Shown: one piece after another, positions 32,723 to 40,567 of the stretch
How positions within the stretch are numbered: the first letter of the stretch is position 1
Layout: every line of letters begins with the position of its first letter
From: Curtobacterium sp. MCBD17_032
GTDB lineage: Bacteria > Actinomycetota > Actinomycetes > Actinomycetales > Microbacteriaceae
Length of the DNA: 64,000 nucleotides
Direction of reading: 5' to 3'
NCBI RefSeq assembly: GCF_003234855.1
Contig: NZ_QKTO01000003.1
Coordinates: 248,001 to 312,000 of the forward strand
The notes under the pieces: generated by a model
The model's database searches: none
What the model saw: the letters and a program-made list of their open reading frames with translations, nothing else
What the model was told of the DNA's origin: nothing
Program-made: the position numbers and the translations under genes

Positions 32723-33250
32723 CTAGGCCTGCCAGCGGCGCAGTTCGCCGTACGAGCGGGCCTGGTGCTCCCGGTCGGCGACCAACCGTTCGAACACGAT
32801 CGAGGTCTGTGTCGTCGCGACCGAGGGGTCCCCGCTCAGCTCGTCCGCGACGAAGTCCCGCAGCTGCTCCGTCGACGTGCAGGCGATGTGCACGAGGAAG
32901 TCCTTGTCGCCGGCCAGGAACGACACGTCGAGCACCACGGGCACCCGGAGCAGGCGTTTCGCGAACTCCCGCAACTCGTGTCGGGCGGCGGCGTGCACGC
33001 GGACGGACACCATCGCCTCGATCGAGAACCCGAGTCGGGCGATGTCCACGTCGGCCCGGTAGCCCGCGATGACGCCGGCGTCCTCGAGGGCGCGGACCCG
33101 GACCAGGCACGTCGACGGAGCGATGCCGACGGCCGCCGCCAGACGGTTGTTCGGGATCCGGGCGTCGGACGCCAGCACCCACAGGATCCGCTCGTCGACC
33201 TCGTCGAGTCGGGGCGACGGGCCGGCGGGGCGGACGATGCGGTCGGACAC
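32723..33250 (-). CDS. Lrp/AsnC family transcriptional regulator
   Basis: The 175-residue regulator has the AsnC HTH (LDEVDERILWVLASDARIPN, then NRLAAAVGIAPSTCLVRVRA) and a RAM ligand domain (VSFLAGDKDFLVHIACTSTE). Proteins of this group sense amino acids; no catabolic or transport partner is adjacent. The GTG at 33250 lies six bases after TACGGT, so the mRNA is probably leaderless. Confidence 0.92.
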   Translation of the reverse strand: MSDRIVRPAGPSPRLDEVDERILWVLASDARIPNNRLAAAVGIAPSTCLVRVRALEDAGVIAGYRADVDIARLGFSIEAMVSVRVHAAARHELREFAKRLLRVPVVLDVSFLAGDKDFLVHIACTSTEQLRDFVADELSGDPSVATTQTSIVFERLVADREHQARSYGELRRWQA

Positions 33251-33256
33251 AGGACC

Positions 33257-33262
33257 ACCGTA
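33257..33262 (-). promoter_or_regulatory. -10 box of the Lrp-like gene
   Basis: TACGGT on the minus strand, six bases before the GTG at 33250. Confidence 0.55.
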
Positions 33263-33309
33263 ACGCCGGGGCCCCGGGCTTCGGAGTCCCGGGTCCGTCG
33301 CCGGCGGCG

Positions 33310-33819
33310 TCACATCGCCAGGGTCATCCCGACCACGGCGACGGTCATCGCGAACACCTCGCCGCTGCGCACGGCGCGCCGGTCCTCCCGGGCCGACTCG
33401 TACCGGAGCAGCCAGCCGCTGAAGGCGCAGTACCCGATCACCCCGGCGCCGAGCACCGCGGTCAGGACGAGTGCGTGCGCGTGCACCGCCCCACCGACGA
33501 GTCCGGCAGCGTGCCCCATGAAGAGCATGCCGGCCATCACGACCGCCGAGAGCGCCCGGTGGACGTCCATCGGCTCCGCCCGGCGCCCGTCACCGCGCCG
33601 CCGGCGGACGACGGGCAGCGGCGCGAGGAACAGCAGCAGCGCCGCGGCGAGGATCGTCCACGACGGCCCGGCCTGGACCACGGGCATGAGCATGGCGACG
33701 AACATGACCGCGGCGGGCACGATGACGCCGGGCCGTGGCCGGTACCGGTCCCCGACGATGCAGCAGACCGACGCGAACTGGGGCACGACGAGCACGGCGT
33801 CGGCGACGGTCGCGTGCAT
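33310..33819 (-). CDS. membrane protein of unknown function
   Basis: The 169-residue product has five or so hydrophobic segments (for example GVIVPAAVMFVAMLMPVVQA, TILAAALLLFLAPLPVV, ALVLTAVLGAGVIGYCAFSG and VFAMTVAVVGMTLAM) with a basic loop (RRRRGDGRR) after the third. Several internal histidines lie in the region HAAGLVGGAVHAHALVL. I recognise no family. It begins eight bases after the end of the DUF5997 gene on the same strand and may be cotranscribed with it. Confidence 0.75.
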   Translation of the reverse strand: MHATVADAVLVVPQFASVCCIVGDRYRPRPGVIVPAAVMFVAMLMPVVQAGPSWTILAAALLLFLAPLPVVRRRRGDGRRAEPMDVHRALSAVVMAGMLFMGHAAGLVGGAVHAHALVLTAVLGAGVIGYCAFSGWLLRYESAREDRRAVRSGEVFAMTVAVVGMTLAM

Positions 33820-33826
33820 CCGGGTG

Positions 33827-34204
33827 TCAGCCCTCGGTGCGGGCGGCGCGCTCCTGCTTCACGCGCACGTTCTCGGAACGGACCGCGGCCTGGGTCGAAC
33901 GCTCGCGGACGAGCCACTCCGGCATCTCCTGCAGGAGCTGCTTGATCTGCTCCGTGGTGAGGACGTCGTCGACGCCGGCACGGGCCAGTCCGGAGATCGA
34001 GACACCGAGCCGAGCGGCCACGACCGGGCGCGGGTGCGGTCCGTCGCGACGGAGGTCCTGCAGCCACGTCGGCGGCTCGCTCTGCAGCTCGTCGAACGTC
34101 GTGCGAGCGATCGGGCCCGCGCGGAACGACTCGGGCGTCGCCGAGAGGAGGATGCCGAGCTTCTTGGCAGCGGTCTCGGGCTTCATGGTCTGTTCCTGGG
34201 CCAT
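33827..34204 (-). CDS. DUF5997 family protein
   Basis: The 125-residue product starts MAQEQTMKPETAAKKLGILL and continues PATPESF-like (SATPESFRAGPIARTTFDEL), the pattern of DUF5997, a small actinobacterial family of unknown function. Residues 60-85 (RPVVAARLGVSISGLARAGV) look like a helix-turn-helix, so DNA binding is possible. It is divergent from a gene for a LysR effector-like domain lacking its own HTH; the two could act together. A TACCCT box seven bases before the ATG suggests a leaderless mRNA. Confidence 0.85.
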   Translation of the reverse strand: MAQEQTMKPETAAKKLGILLSATPESFRAGPIARTTFDELQSEPPTWLQDLRRDGPHPRPVVAARLGVSISGLARAGVDDVLTTEQIKQLLQEMPEWLVRERSTQAAVRSENVRVKQERAARTEG

Positions 34205-34211
34205 GGTGACA

Positions 34212-34230
34212 AGGGTACGGCCCCTATGCT
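34212..34230. promoter_or_regulatory. back-to-back -10 boxes for two divergent leaderless genes
   Basis: TACCCT (34212-34217, minus) lies seven bases before the DUF5997 ATG and TATGCT (34225-34230, plus) lies seven bases before the ATG at 34238. Only seven bases separate the two boxes. Confidence 0.65.
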
Positions 34231-34237
34231 CGGGTGC

Positions 34238-34999
34238 ATGACCGCGCTCTCCATCGCCTTCGTACCCGGGGTCTCCCCCGCCAAGTGGGTGCGGGTGTGG
34301 CGGGAGCGTCGTCCGGACGTCGACCTGGTGCTCCTGCCCGTGGACGCCGAGGGCGTCACCGCGGCGATCGAGGGCGACGCGGACATGGTGTTCGCCCGGA
34401 TGCCCGTGCCCGAGCAGCACCACGCGATCCCGCTCTGGACCGAGACCGCGGTCGTCGCGGCCCCGAAGGACTCCCCGCTCGCCGAGCTCGACGAGGTGAC
34501 CGAGGCGGACCTCGCGGGCGTCACCGTCCTCGACGCCGGGCCGGTCCCGCCGGACGTGTCCGCTGCGCTCGACCTGGTCGAGGCGAACGTGGGCGTCGTG
34601 GTCCTGCCGCAGTCGCTCTTCCGCGCGGCGAGCCGGAAGGACCTGGTGTCCCGGCCGCTCGCCGGCTCCCCCGGCACCCGGGTCGCCCTGGTCTGGCGCG
34701 ATGAGGACGCCTCGGAGCTGACCGAGGAGTTCATCGGCGTGGTCCGGGGCCGGACCGCGAACAGCTCCCGGAGCCAGGCGGACCAGCCGGGAGGCCCGGA
34801 TCCGGACACCGGCGACCGGTCCCGTCCGGCGAAGGGCGGCGGCAAGGCGACGGCGTCGAACGCCAAGACGGTCGCCAAGCGGAGCGCGACGAAGGGCACC
34901 GGCGCGAAGAGCGGCGGCGGGAAGAACTCGTCCGGCCGCGGCAGGTCACCGCGCGGCATGTCCGGCAAGCCGAAGCGCGGCTCGAAGGGCAACCGGTGA
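34238..34999 (+). CDS. LysR substrate-binding-domain-like protein without HTH, basic C-terminal tail
   Basis: The 253-residue protein begins ALSIAFVPGVSPAKWVRVWR and continues with the periplasmic-binding-like fold of LysR effector domains (AIEGDADMVFARMPVPEQHH, then DLVEANVGVVVLPQSLFRAA). The usual N-terminal LysR HTH is absent. Residues about 175-253 are a disordered tail rich in Lys, Gly, Ser and Thr (AKGGGKATASNAKTVAKRSA) that could bind nucleic acid. The neighbouring divergent DUF5997 protein has an HTH-like stretch, so the DNA-binding part may be supplied in trans; this is inference. Confidence 0.85.
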   Translation: MTALSIAFVPGVSPAKWVRVWRERRPDVDLVLLPVDAEGVTAAIEGDADMVFARMPVPEQHHAIPLWTETAVVAAPKDSPLAELDEVTEADLAGVTVLDAGPVPPDVSAALDLVEANVGVVVLPQSLFRAASRKDLVSRPLAGSPGTRVALVWRDEDASELTEEFIGVVRGRTANSSRSQADQPGGPDPDTGDRSRPAKGGGKATASNAKTVAKRSATKGTGAKSGGGKNSSGRGRSPRGMSGKPKRGSKGNR

Positions 35000-35469
35000 G
35001 CAGCGCCGTCCGCCTCGTGCCGATGCCCGCGGACCGGCTCCCCGGCTGGCTCGACCGGTCGATGGCGGAGTACGTCGCGTCCCGGATGCGGTCCGGCGAG
35101 AGCCGTGAGCAGGCCGAGGCGAACAAGCAGCGCTCCCTCGACACCTGGTTCCCGGGCGGTTCGCCCGCGGCCGGGCACCACGTGTGGGAGCTGACCGAGG
35201 CGGACGACACCGTCGTCGGACACCTCTGGATCGGCCCGTTCACCCCGGGCAGCAGCGACTGGTGGGTGTTCGACATCGAGGTCGGCCCGGACCACCGGCG
35301 GCAGGGGCATGCTCGTCGTGCCTTCGAGCTCGCCCACGGAGTCGCGCGCAGCGAGGGTGCGACGAGCATCGGGCTCAACGTCTTCGGGTACAACACCGGC
35401 GCCCGGGAGCTCTACGAACAGCTCGGGTACGAGGTCGCCTCGCTGCAGATGCGGCTCCCGCTCACCTGA
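34996..35469 (+). CDS. GNAT family N-acetyltransferase
   Basis: The 157-residue product has GNAT motif A at FDIEVGPDHRRQGHARRAFE and the later NVFGYNTGARELYEQLGYEV typical of Rim-like acetyltransferases. The substrate is unknown. The GTG start at 34996 overlaps the preceding stop as GTGA, so translation is coupled to the LysR-like gene. Confidence 0.92.
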   Translation: MSSAVRLVPMPADRLPGWLDRSMAEYVASRMRSGESREQAEANKQRSLDTWFPGGSPAAGHHVWELTEADDTVVGHLWIGPFTPGSSDWWVFDIEVGPDHRRQGHARRAFELAHGVARSEGATSIGLNVFGYNTGARELYEQLGYEVASLQMRLPLT

Positions 35470-35489
35470 CCGCCGGGGTCCAGGACCGG

Positions 35490-36083
35490 TCAGTCCGGCC
35501 AGACGCCCGACGTCCCCCGGCGGTGGCTCCCGACCAGGTGCGTGTCGACGATCCCCAGCGCCTCCATGAGCGCGTGCAAGGTGGTCGGCCCGACGAAGGC
35601 GAACCCGCGCTTCCGCAGGGCCTTCGACAGCGCGGTCGACTCCGGGCTGGTGGTCGGGACCTCGGCGGCGGTCCGTGGCCGCGGGGTGTCGTCGGGCCGG
35701 AAGGACCAGACGAAGTCCGCCAGCCCGCCGTCGGCCCGCAGTGCGATCGTCGCCCCGGCGTTCGTGATCGTCGCGGCGATCTTGGCCCGGTTGCGGACGA
35801 TCCCGGCGTCGCCGAGCAGCCGTGCGACGTCGTCCTCCCCGAAGCCGGCGACGACGTCCGGGTCGAAGTCGGCGAAGGCGGACCGGAAGGCCGCGCGCTT
35901 GGCCAGGATCGTCCGCCAGGACAGGCCGGACTGGAACGCCTCGAGTGACAGGCGCTCGAAGACGCCCCGCTCGTCGCGGACGGGCATCCCCCACTCGGTG
36001 TCGTAGTACTCACGCAGCATCGGGTCGACCGATGCCCACAGCGGTCGGGCGCGGCCGTCCTCCCCCGTCACGAGATCCGTCAT
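35490..36083 (-). CDS. tag: DNA-3-methyladenine glycosylase I, zinc ligands replaced
   Basis: Tag removes 3-methyladenine from alkylated DNA. The 197-residue protein aligns along its length with E. coli Tag: EYYDTEWGMPVRDERGVFER, LEAFQSGLSWRTILAKRAAF (catalytic Glu and the base-stacking Trp), DAGIVRNRAKIAATITNA and LSKALRKRGFAFVGPTTLHA. The zinc-snap residues of E. coli Tag are not kept: Cys4 aligns with Pro (RARPLW), His17 with Tyr (YYD) and Cys179 with Ser (VGSH), and Tyr13 aligns with Leu. So the fold should be held without zinc. The ATG at 36083 is preferred over 36116. Confidence 0.9.
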   Translation of the reverse strand: MTDLVTGEDGRARPLWASVDPMLREYYDTEWGMPVRDERGVFERLSLEAFQSGLSWRTILAKRAAFRSAFADFDPDVVAGFGEDDVARLLGDAGIVRNRAKIAATITNAGATIALRADGGLADFVWSFRPDDTPRPRTAAEVPTTSPESTALSKALRKRGFAFVGPTTLHALMEALGIVDTHLVGSHRRGTSGVWPD

Positions 36084-36189
36084 CGTCCCATCCTGGCGGA
36101 CGCCCCTCCGCAACACGTCACGTCGGCGACTCCTCGCAGCGCTCCTCCGTTGCGAGGAACCACCCGGGTTGCCTCTTGCGACGGGTGGG

Positions 36190-36606
36190 TCAGTCGGCGT
36201 GTGGGCCCTCCTCGGCGGCGGCCGGGTCCATCCAGACGTACTCCCAGCGGTGGCCGTCCGGGTCGACGAAGCTCCGCTGGAACATGAAGCCGAGGTCCAT
36301 CTCCGGTCGGTCCTCGGTGCCGCCGGCCTCGACCGCGGCGTCGACGATCCGGTGGACCTCGTCCTTCGTCTCGGCGCTGAGGGAGTTGATGACCTCGATC
36401 GTGTCCGGCGTGGCGATCGTCTTGTCCGTGAACTCGGCGAACTTCGCGTGCGTGAGGAGCATCACGTACACGGTGTCGCTGATCACGATGCTCGAGGCGG
36501 TGTCGTCGCTGAACACCGGGTTCAGCGGGTAGCCGAGTGCCTGGTAGAACGTGGTGGCCCGGTCCAGATCGGAGACGGGCAGGTTGATGAACACCATGGT
36601 CGACAT
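36190..36606 (-). CDS. VOC family (glyoxalase-like) protein
   Basis: The 138-residue protein starts MSTMVFINLPVSDLDRATTF and repeats a beta-alpha-beta-beta-beta module, with DPDGHRWEYVWMDP at the end carrying the usual metal-ligand glutamate. It resembles the YP_ and PhnB-like extradiol/glyoxalase group; activity is unknown. AAGGGA seven bases before the ATG at 36606 supports the start. A longer upstream frame runs through the 130-bp repeats and is not used. Confidence 0.9.
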   Translation of the reverse strand: MSTMVFINLPVSDLDRATTFYQALGYPLNPVFSDDTASSIVISDTVYVMLLTHAKFAEFTDKTIATPDTIEVINSLSAETKDEVHRIVDAAVEAGGTEDRPEMDLGFMFQRSFVDPDGHRWEYVWMDPAAAEEGPHAD

Positions 36607-36705
36607 GTGGGGTCCCTTCGTCGAGACCGACCCTGACCCCTCGTCCGCGCTCGCGCAACCGTTCCGTGGCGGAACCGCCCGAGCGACGCTCGCACGCTTG
36701 CTCGC

Positions 36706-36711
36706 TAGGCT
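36706..36711 (+). promoter_or_regulatory. -10 box of aroQ
   Basis: TAGGCT six bases before the ATG at 36718, consistent with a leaderless mRNA. Confidence 0.6.
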
Positions 36712-36717
36712 CGGGGC

Positions 36718-37152
36718 ATGCGCATCCTCGTCCTCAACGGCCCGAATCTGGACATCCTCGGCCGCCGGGACCCGGACCAGTACGGCACGGTGACGCTCGC
36801 CGAGATCGAGGCGATCGTCCACACCGAGGCCGCCGTGCACGGGCTCGAGGCCGACTTCCGACAGAGCAACCGCGAGGGCGAGCTCGTCGAGTGGCTGCAC
36901 GAGGCGATCGACGACTTCGCGGGCGTCGTCGTCAACCCCGCCGCGTACGCGCACACCTCGGTCGCGCTGCACGACGCCGTCGAGGCGCTCAGCGTCCCGG
37001 TCGTCGAGGTGCACCTGTCGAACACGTGGAAGCGCGAGCCGTTCCGGCACGTCGACCACGTCGCGACGGCCGCCACCGCCGTCATCGTCGGCGCGGGTGC
37101 CGACGGGTACCGGCTGGCCGTGGCGCACCTCGCGTCGCTGCTCCCCCGCTGA
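36718..37152 (+). CDS. aroQ: type II 3-dehydroquinate dehydratase
   Basis: AroQ carries out the third step of the shikimate pathway. The 144 residues contain ILVLNGPNLDILGRRDPDQY (catalytic Tyr), FRQSNREGELVEWLHEAIDD (catalytic Arg), VVNPAAYAHTSVALHDAVEA (the NPAAYTHTS-type motif) and VVEVHLSNTWKREPFRH. All are standard for the small dodecameric type II enzyme. It is a single gene followed by the tandem repeat array. Confidence 0.95.
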   Translation: MRILVLNGPNLDILGRRDPDQYGTVTLAEIEAIVHTEAAVHGLEADFRQSNREGELVEWLHEAIDDFAGVVVNPAAYAHTSVALHDAVEALSVPVVEVHLSNTWKREPFRHVDHVATAATAVIVGAGADGYRLAVAHLASLLPR

Positions 37153-37705
37153 CGGCGGCGCGGCGGCAGACGCCGGCGTCCGGCTGAGACACCCCCAGCA
37201 CGTCGAGACGCCGCCACATCCGGCGGCGTCTCGACGACAGCGCGGCGTCCAGTGCAGACAGGGGCGTCTCGGAAGCCACGAGCCGCGCGTACCCGCAGAC
37301 ACTGGCGTCCACGCCGAGACTCCCCCAGCACGTCGAGACGCCGCCACATCCGGCGGCGTCTCGACGACAGCGCGGCGTCCAGTGCAGACAGGGGCGTCTC
37401 GGAAGCCACGAGCCGCGCGTACCCGCAGACGACGGCGTCTGGCCGAAACACCCCCAGCACGCCGAGACGCCGCCACATCCGGCGGTGTCTCCGCGACAGC
37501 GCGGCGTCCAGTGCAGACAGGGGCGTTCCGGAAGCCACGAGCCGCGCGGACCCACAGACACCGGCGTCCATGCCGAGACACCTTCAGCACGCCGAGACGC
37601 CGCCACCTCCGGCGACGTCTCGACGTGGGCGCGGCGTTCGGCGCAGACGGGGGCGTTCGGCGCAGACGGGGGCGTTCGGCGCGGCCGGGGCGGCCGGGAG
37701 GCCCG
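37153..37705. other. 553-bp gene-free region holding the 130-bp repeat array
   Basis: No gene is supported between the convergent aroQ and FMN reductase genes. Frames are open on both strands because the repeat has no stop codons in several frames, but the 130-bp period is not a multiple of three, so no frame keeps one protein repeat. After the array come three copies of an 18-bp unit resembling GGGGGCGTTCGGCGCAGAC (37630-37680) and then GGCCGGGAGGCCCG. Confidence 0.7.
37164..37640. repeat. tandem array of about 3.5 copies of a 130-bp repeat, each with a hairpin
   Basis: Unit borders by the CCCCCAGCA word are 37191, 37321, 37450 and 37580 (spacing 130, 129, 130). Copies one and two are almost identical; copy three and the partial copy four diverge. 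Each carries an inverted repeat of up to 15-base arms with loop ACATCC (copy one 37201-37215 and 37222-37236) and the constant blocks GTCCAGTGCAGACAGGGGCG and GAAGCCACGAGCCGCGCG. Confidence 0.92.
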
Positions 37706-38302
37706 TCAGAAGTCCGCGGGCCGCCGCACGTCGTCGACGCCGGCAGCCACGAACCCGCCGCGGATGATCGGCAGCGCCCGACGGACGGCCTGGTCGATCC
37801 GCAGCTCGAGGTCGACGCTCGCGATGTCGTAGCCGCCGACCCGCTTCGTGAAGTCGCGCTCGTTCCCGAACACCGCGAGCGGCAGCGTCGTCGACTGGAA
37901 GAACCCGAACAGCGGGCGCATCTGGTGCTCGACGAGCAGCGCGTGGCGGTCGCTGCCACCGGTGGCCGTGAGCAGCACCGGGGTGTCGACGAGGTCGTAC
38001 TGGCCGATCCAGTCGAAGAACAGCTTGAACGCACCCGAGTAGGCGGCACGGAACGCGGGGCTCCCGACGACCAGGACGTCCGCGGCCTCGACCGCCGCCA
38101 GCGCGTCCTGCGTCCGGGCGGACATCTGCTCCCGCCCGGCGGCGGCACCGAGGTCGGCCAGGAGCGGCCCGATCTCGACGACCTGCGACTCGGCGTCCGG
38201 CAGTTCGGCCACGAGCCGCTCCACCGTCGCCCCGACCAGCGTCGAGGTCCGGGACGGGTCCGAAGGGCTGCCGCTGACTCCGACGACGAGGGTTCCGCTC
38301 AT
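37706..38302 (-). CDS. NADPH-dependent FMN reductase family protein
   Basis: The 198-residue flavodoxin-fold protein begins LVVGVSGSPSDPSRTSTLVG (FMN phosphate loop) and has ADVLVVGSPAFRAAYSGAFK and LLTATGGSDRHALLVEHQMR, as in the MsuE/SsuE-like reductases that supply reduced FMN to alkanesulfonate monooxygenases. No sulfonate genes are adjacent, so the role is unknown. The ATG at 38302 is the only one that starts at the flavodoxin fold. Confidence 0.9.
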   Translation of the reverse strand: MSGTLVVGVSGSPSDPSRTSTLVGATVERLVAELPDAESQVVEIGPLLADLGAAAGREQMSARTQDALAAVEAADVLVVGSPAFRAAYSGAFKLFFDWIGQYDLVDTPVLLTATGGSDRHALLVEHQMRPLFGFFQSTTLPLAVFGNERDFTKRVGGYDIASVDLELRIDQAVRRALPIIRGGFVAAGVDDVRRPADF

Positions 38303-38377
38303 GCAGTCGATGCTCACACGTGTCCGCGGAGCACGGTGCCGTTGTGACGACTTGTGTCGGTTCCCGGCCCGCCGGCG

Positions 38378-38383
38378 TACCGT
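38378..38383 (+). promoter_or_regulatory. -10 box of the MSMEG_6728-like gene
   Basis: TACCGT seven bases before the ATG at 38391. Confidence 0.55.
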
Positions 38384-38390
38384 CCGACAG

Positions 38391-38855
38391 ATGCAGACCT
38401 TCCTGCCGTTCGCCGACTTCCGCGCTTCCGCCGAGGTGCTCGACGACAAGCGCCTCGGCAAGCAACGGGTCGAGACGCTGCAGGTGATGCGTGCGCTGAC
38501 GCTCCCCGACTACGGCTGGCAGCACCACCCGGTCACGGCGATGTGGCGGGGCTTCCGGCCGGCGTTGATGGCGTACCAGGACGCCACGTGCCGGGTCTGG
38601 CTCGAGCGTGGGCACGCCGACACGTGCCTCGAGAAGACCCTGGCGGACCTGGCACGCGTGCCGGAGGACCTGGTGGCGTACGAGCGCGGGGACTTCGAGG
38701 TCCCGTCGTGGAACACCGACGAGCGCGTGCACCTGTCGCACCGCTCGAAGCTCGTGCAGAAGGCACCCGAGCACTACCGTCCGCTGTTCCCCGACGTGCC
38801 GGACGACCTCGACTACCACTGGCCCGGCACGGTGGAGCACCGCACCTCGGCCTGA
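38391..38855 (+). CDS. MSMEG_6728 family protein (pyrimidine dimer glycosylase-like)
   Basis: The 154-residue protein starts MQTFLPFADFRASAEVLDDK and RLGKQRVETLQVMRAL, followed by HHPVTAMWRGFRPALMAY, the pattern of the actinobacterial MSMEG_6728 family related to DUF1722/T4 endonuclease V-like proteins. The DKRLGKQR stretch and conserved His and Trp residues are in place. Function is unproven; DNA repair is suggested only by distant family resemblance. It is divergent from the FMN reductase gene and probably leaderless. Confidence 0.85.
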   Translation: MQTFLPFADFRASAEVLDDKRLGKQRVETLQVMRALTLPDYGWQHHPVTAMWRGFRPALMAYQDATCRVWLERGHADTCLEKTLADLARVPEDLVAYERGDFEVPSWNTDERVHLSHRSKLVQKAPEHYRPLFPDVPDDLDYHWPGTVEHRTSA

Positions 38856-38903
38856 CCCGAGTCGACGGGGCCGGACCCGACGGGCCGGACCCGACGGGCC
38901 GGA

Positions 38904-38970
38904 CCCGCCACGGATCTCAGGGGAACGGGAACGATCGTTCAGGGGTCGATCGTCCCGGATCCGTGGCGGG
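38904..38970. terminator. long imperfect hairpin between convergent genes
   Basis: Outer arms CCCGCCACGGAT (38904-38915) and ATCCGTGGCGGG (38959-38970) are exact complements; inner arms around CGATCG (38931-38937 and 38947-38953) extend the stem. Just before it are three copies of GGGCCGGACCCGAC-like sequence (38868-38907). Confidence 0.6.
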
Positions 38971-39077
38971 GCCGGTCGTTCCGGGAGCCCGGCAGGGGCC
39001 GGCGTCCCGGCCGGACGCAGATCAGGGGTGCGTCCGGTCCAGCGCACCGCCGTTCCGACGGTGCAGACCTCGGGTGC

Positions 39078-39341
39078 TCAGGGGTGGAGCCGGCCCTCCC
39101 GGTACCGGTCGGCCTCCGCCGGTGCCGCCATCGCCCGTCCCGCCCGGGCCAGGTGTGCCGGCAGCAGGGCGCTCGCGAGGGTGGCGAGGGCGCCGACGAC
39201 GGCGATGACGCCGAGCGGCAGCGCTCCGAGGCCGTGCGTGGCACCGACGGCGAGCGCGAGGACCGTGGCCGGCGCGGGCAGGAGCTGGACCGCGCGGAAG
39301 CGGTCGTCCTGCGGCACCGGTCGGATCGTCACGTTGGCCAT
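39078..39341 (-). CDS. small membrane protein, unknown function
   Basis: The 87-residue product has two hydrophobic helices (LPAPATVLALAVGATHGLGA and LPLGVIAVVGALATLASALL) after a polar start (MANVTIRPVPQDDRFRAVQL) and ends with an acidic-basic tail. No family recognised. The ATG at 39341 has a weak CAGAGT box six bases upstream. It lies downstream of the NAD operon in the same direction, 83 bases after the cysteine desulfurase stop, and could be read from it. Confidence 0.65.
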   Translation of the reverse strand: MANVTIRPVPQDDRFRAVQLLPAPATVLALAVGATHGLGALPLGVIAVVGALATLASALLPAHLARAGRAMAAPAEADRYREGRLHP

Positions 39342-39423
39342 GAGTCCACTCTGCCGGACACCGCCTGTCCGCAGAAGGGGGGACTCGGCCCCAGAGATGG
39401 AGTAGAACGTCTAGTACATGCTC

Positions 39424-40563
39424 TCAGCCCATCGCCCGGACGGTCGAGACCGCCGCCACGAGCGCGTCGACCACGCGCTCGGCGTCCGCCCGGGTGAGCG
39501 TCTCGTCGAAGGTCAACCGGACGGCGGACCGTGCCACGTCCTCGGCCAGCCCGAGCGCGGTCAGCACGTGCGAGGCCTCGGTGCTGCCCGCGGCGCAGGC
39601 GCTCCCCGACGACGACACGACGTCCCGACGTTCGAGTTCGAGCAACACGGTCTCCCCGTGCACGCCCGGGAAACAGAACGACGCGTGCCCCGGCAGCCGG
39701 TGGTCCCGCGACCCGGTGAGCACGGCGCCGGGGACCCGGTCGAGCACCCCGGCCACGAGGGCGTCCCGGACGGCGGTGGCCGTCGCAGCAGCGGCGTCCC
39801 GTCCGGCGAGGACGCCCCGCCACGCGGCAGCCAGTCCGACCGCGCCCGCGACGTCCTCGGTGCCCGAGCGTCGGCCGCGCTCCTGTCCGCCACCGTGCAG
39901 CAGGGGCTCGAGCGTGACCCCGGCCCGGACCGCCAGCGCCCCGGTGCCCTTCGTCGCGCCGAGCTTGTGCCCCGACACCGACACCGCGTCCACGCCGAGC
40001 GCGTCGAGCCCGACCGGCAGCCACGGCGCGGACTGCACGGCGTCGGTGTGGAACCGGGCGCCGACGGCGTGCGCGACCGCGGCGAGTGCCCGCACGTCCT
40101 GCACCGTGCCGATCTCGTTGTCCGCGTGCGCGACGGAGACGAGGGTCGTGTCCGGACGGAGCGCGGCACGCAGGGCCTCGGGCAGGACGCTGCCGTCCGG
40201 TGTCACCGGCACCACCGTGACCGTGAAGCCGTGGTGTCGTTCCAGGTACCGGCAGCTCTCGAGGACGGCCTCGTGCTCGATGGCGCTCGTCACCACGTGC
40301 CGCCCGCGTGGTGTGGCGAGGGCGATGCCCTTCACCGCCGTGTTCGCCCCCTCGGTGCCACCGCTCGTGAACACGACCTCGCCGGGTCGGCAGCCGAGGG
40401 CGCGGGCGACCACCGTGCGCGCGTCCGCCAGACCCCGGGCCGCAGCGTGCCCGACCTCGTGGGTGGACGAGGGGTTGCCGAACGTCCCGGTCAGGTAGGG
40501 CCACATCGCCTCGAGGACCTCACGGCGCACGGGTGTCGTCGCGGCACGGTCGAGGTAGGACAC
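39424..40563 (-). CDS. cysteine desulfurase, NifS/IscS-like
   Basis: The 379-residue PLP enzyme takes sulfur from cysteine for Fe-S clusters. It starts SYLDRAATTPVRREVLEAMW and shows the PLP-lysine motif SVSGHKLGATKGTGAL and the sulfur-carrying Cys in SSSGSACAAGSTEASHVL. Its position as last gene of nrtR-nadA-nadB-nadC suggests it builds the 4Fe-4S cluster of quinolinate synthase NadA, as the NifS-like gene beside nadB does in Bacillus. The start is GTG at 40563, four bases after the nadC stop. Confidence 0.94.
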   Translation of the reverse strand: MSYLDRAATTPVRREVLEAMWPYLTGTFGNPSSTHEVGHAAARGLADARTVVARALGCRPGEVVFTSGGTEGANTAVKGIALATPRGRHVVTSAIEHEAVLESCRYLERHHGFTVTVVPVTPDGSVLPEALRAALRPDTTLVSVAHADNEIGTVQDVRALAAVAHAVGARFHTDAVQSAPWLPVGLDALGVDAVSVSGHKLGATKGTGALAVRAGVTLEPLLHGGGQERGRRSGTEDVAGAVGLAAAWRGVLAGRDAAAATATAVRDALVAGVLDRVPGAVLTGSRDHRLPGHASFCFPGVHGETVLLELERRDVVSSSGSACAAGSTEASHVLTALGLAEDVARSAVRLTFDETLTRADAERVVDALVAAVSTVRAMG

Positions 40564-40567
40564 GGCG

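Noticed and set aside
37164-37640. CRISPR array
   Set aside because: Units are contiguous 130-bp repeats without short repeats and unique spacers, and no cas genes are present.
37082-38148. Open frames across the 130-bp repeats that read as repeated ETPLSALDAAL-like peptides
   Set aside because: The repeat period is not a multiple of three, so each unit is read in a new frame; there is no start with a ribosome site or leaderless box, and the arrangement fits DNA or RNA repeats better than a protein.
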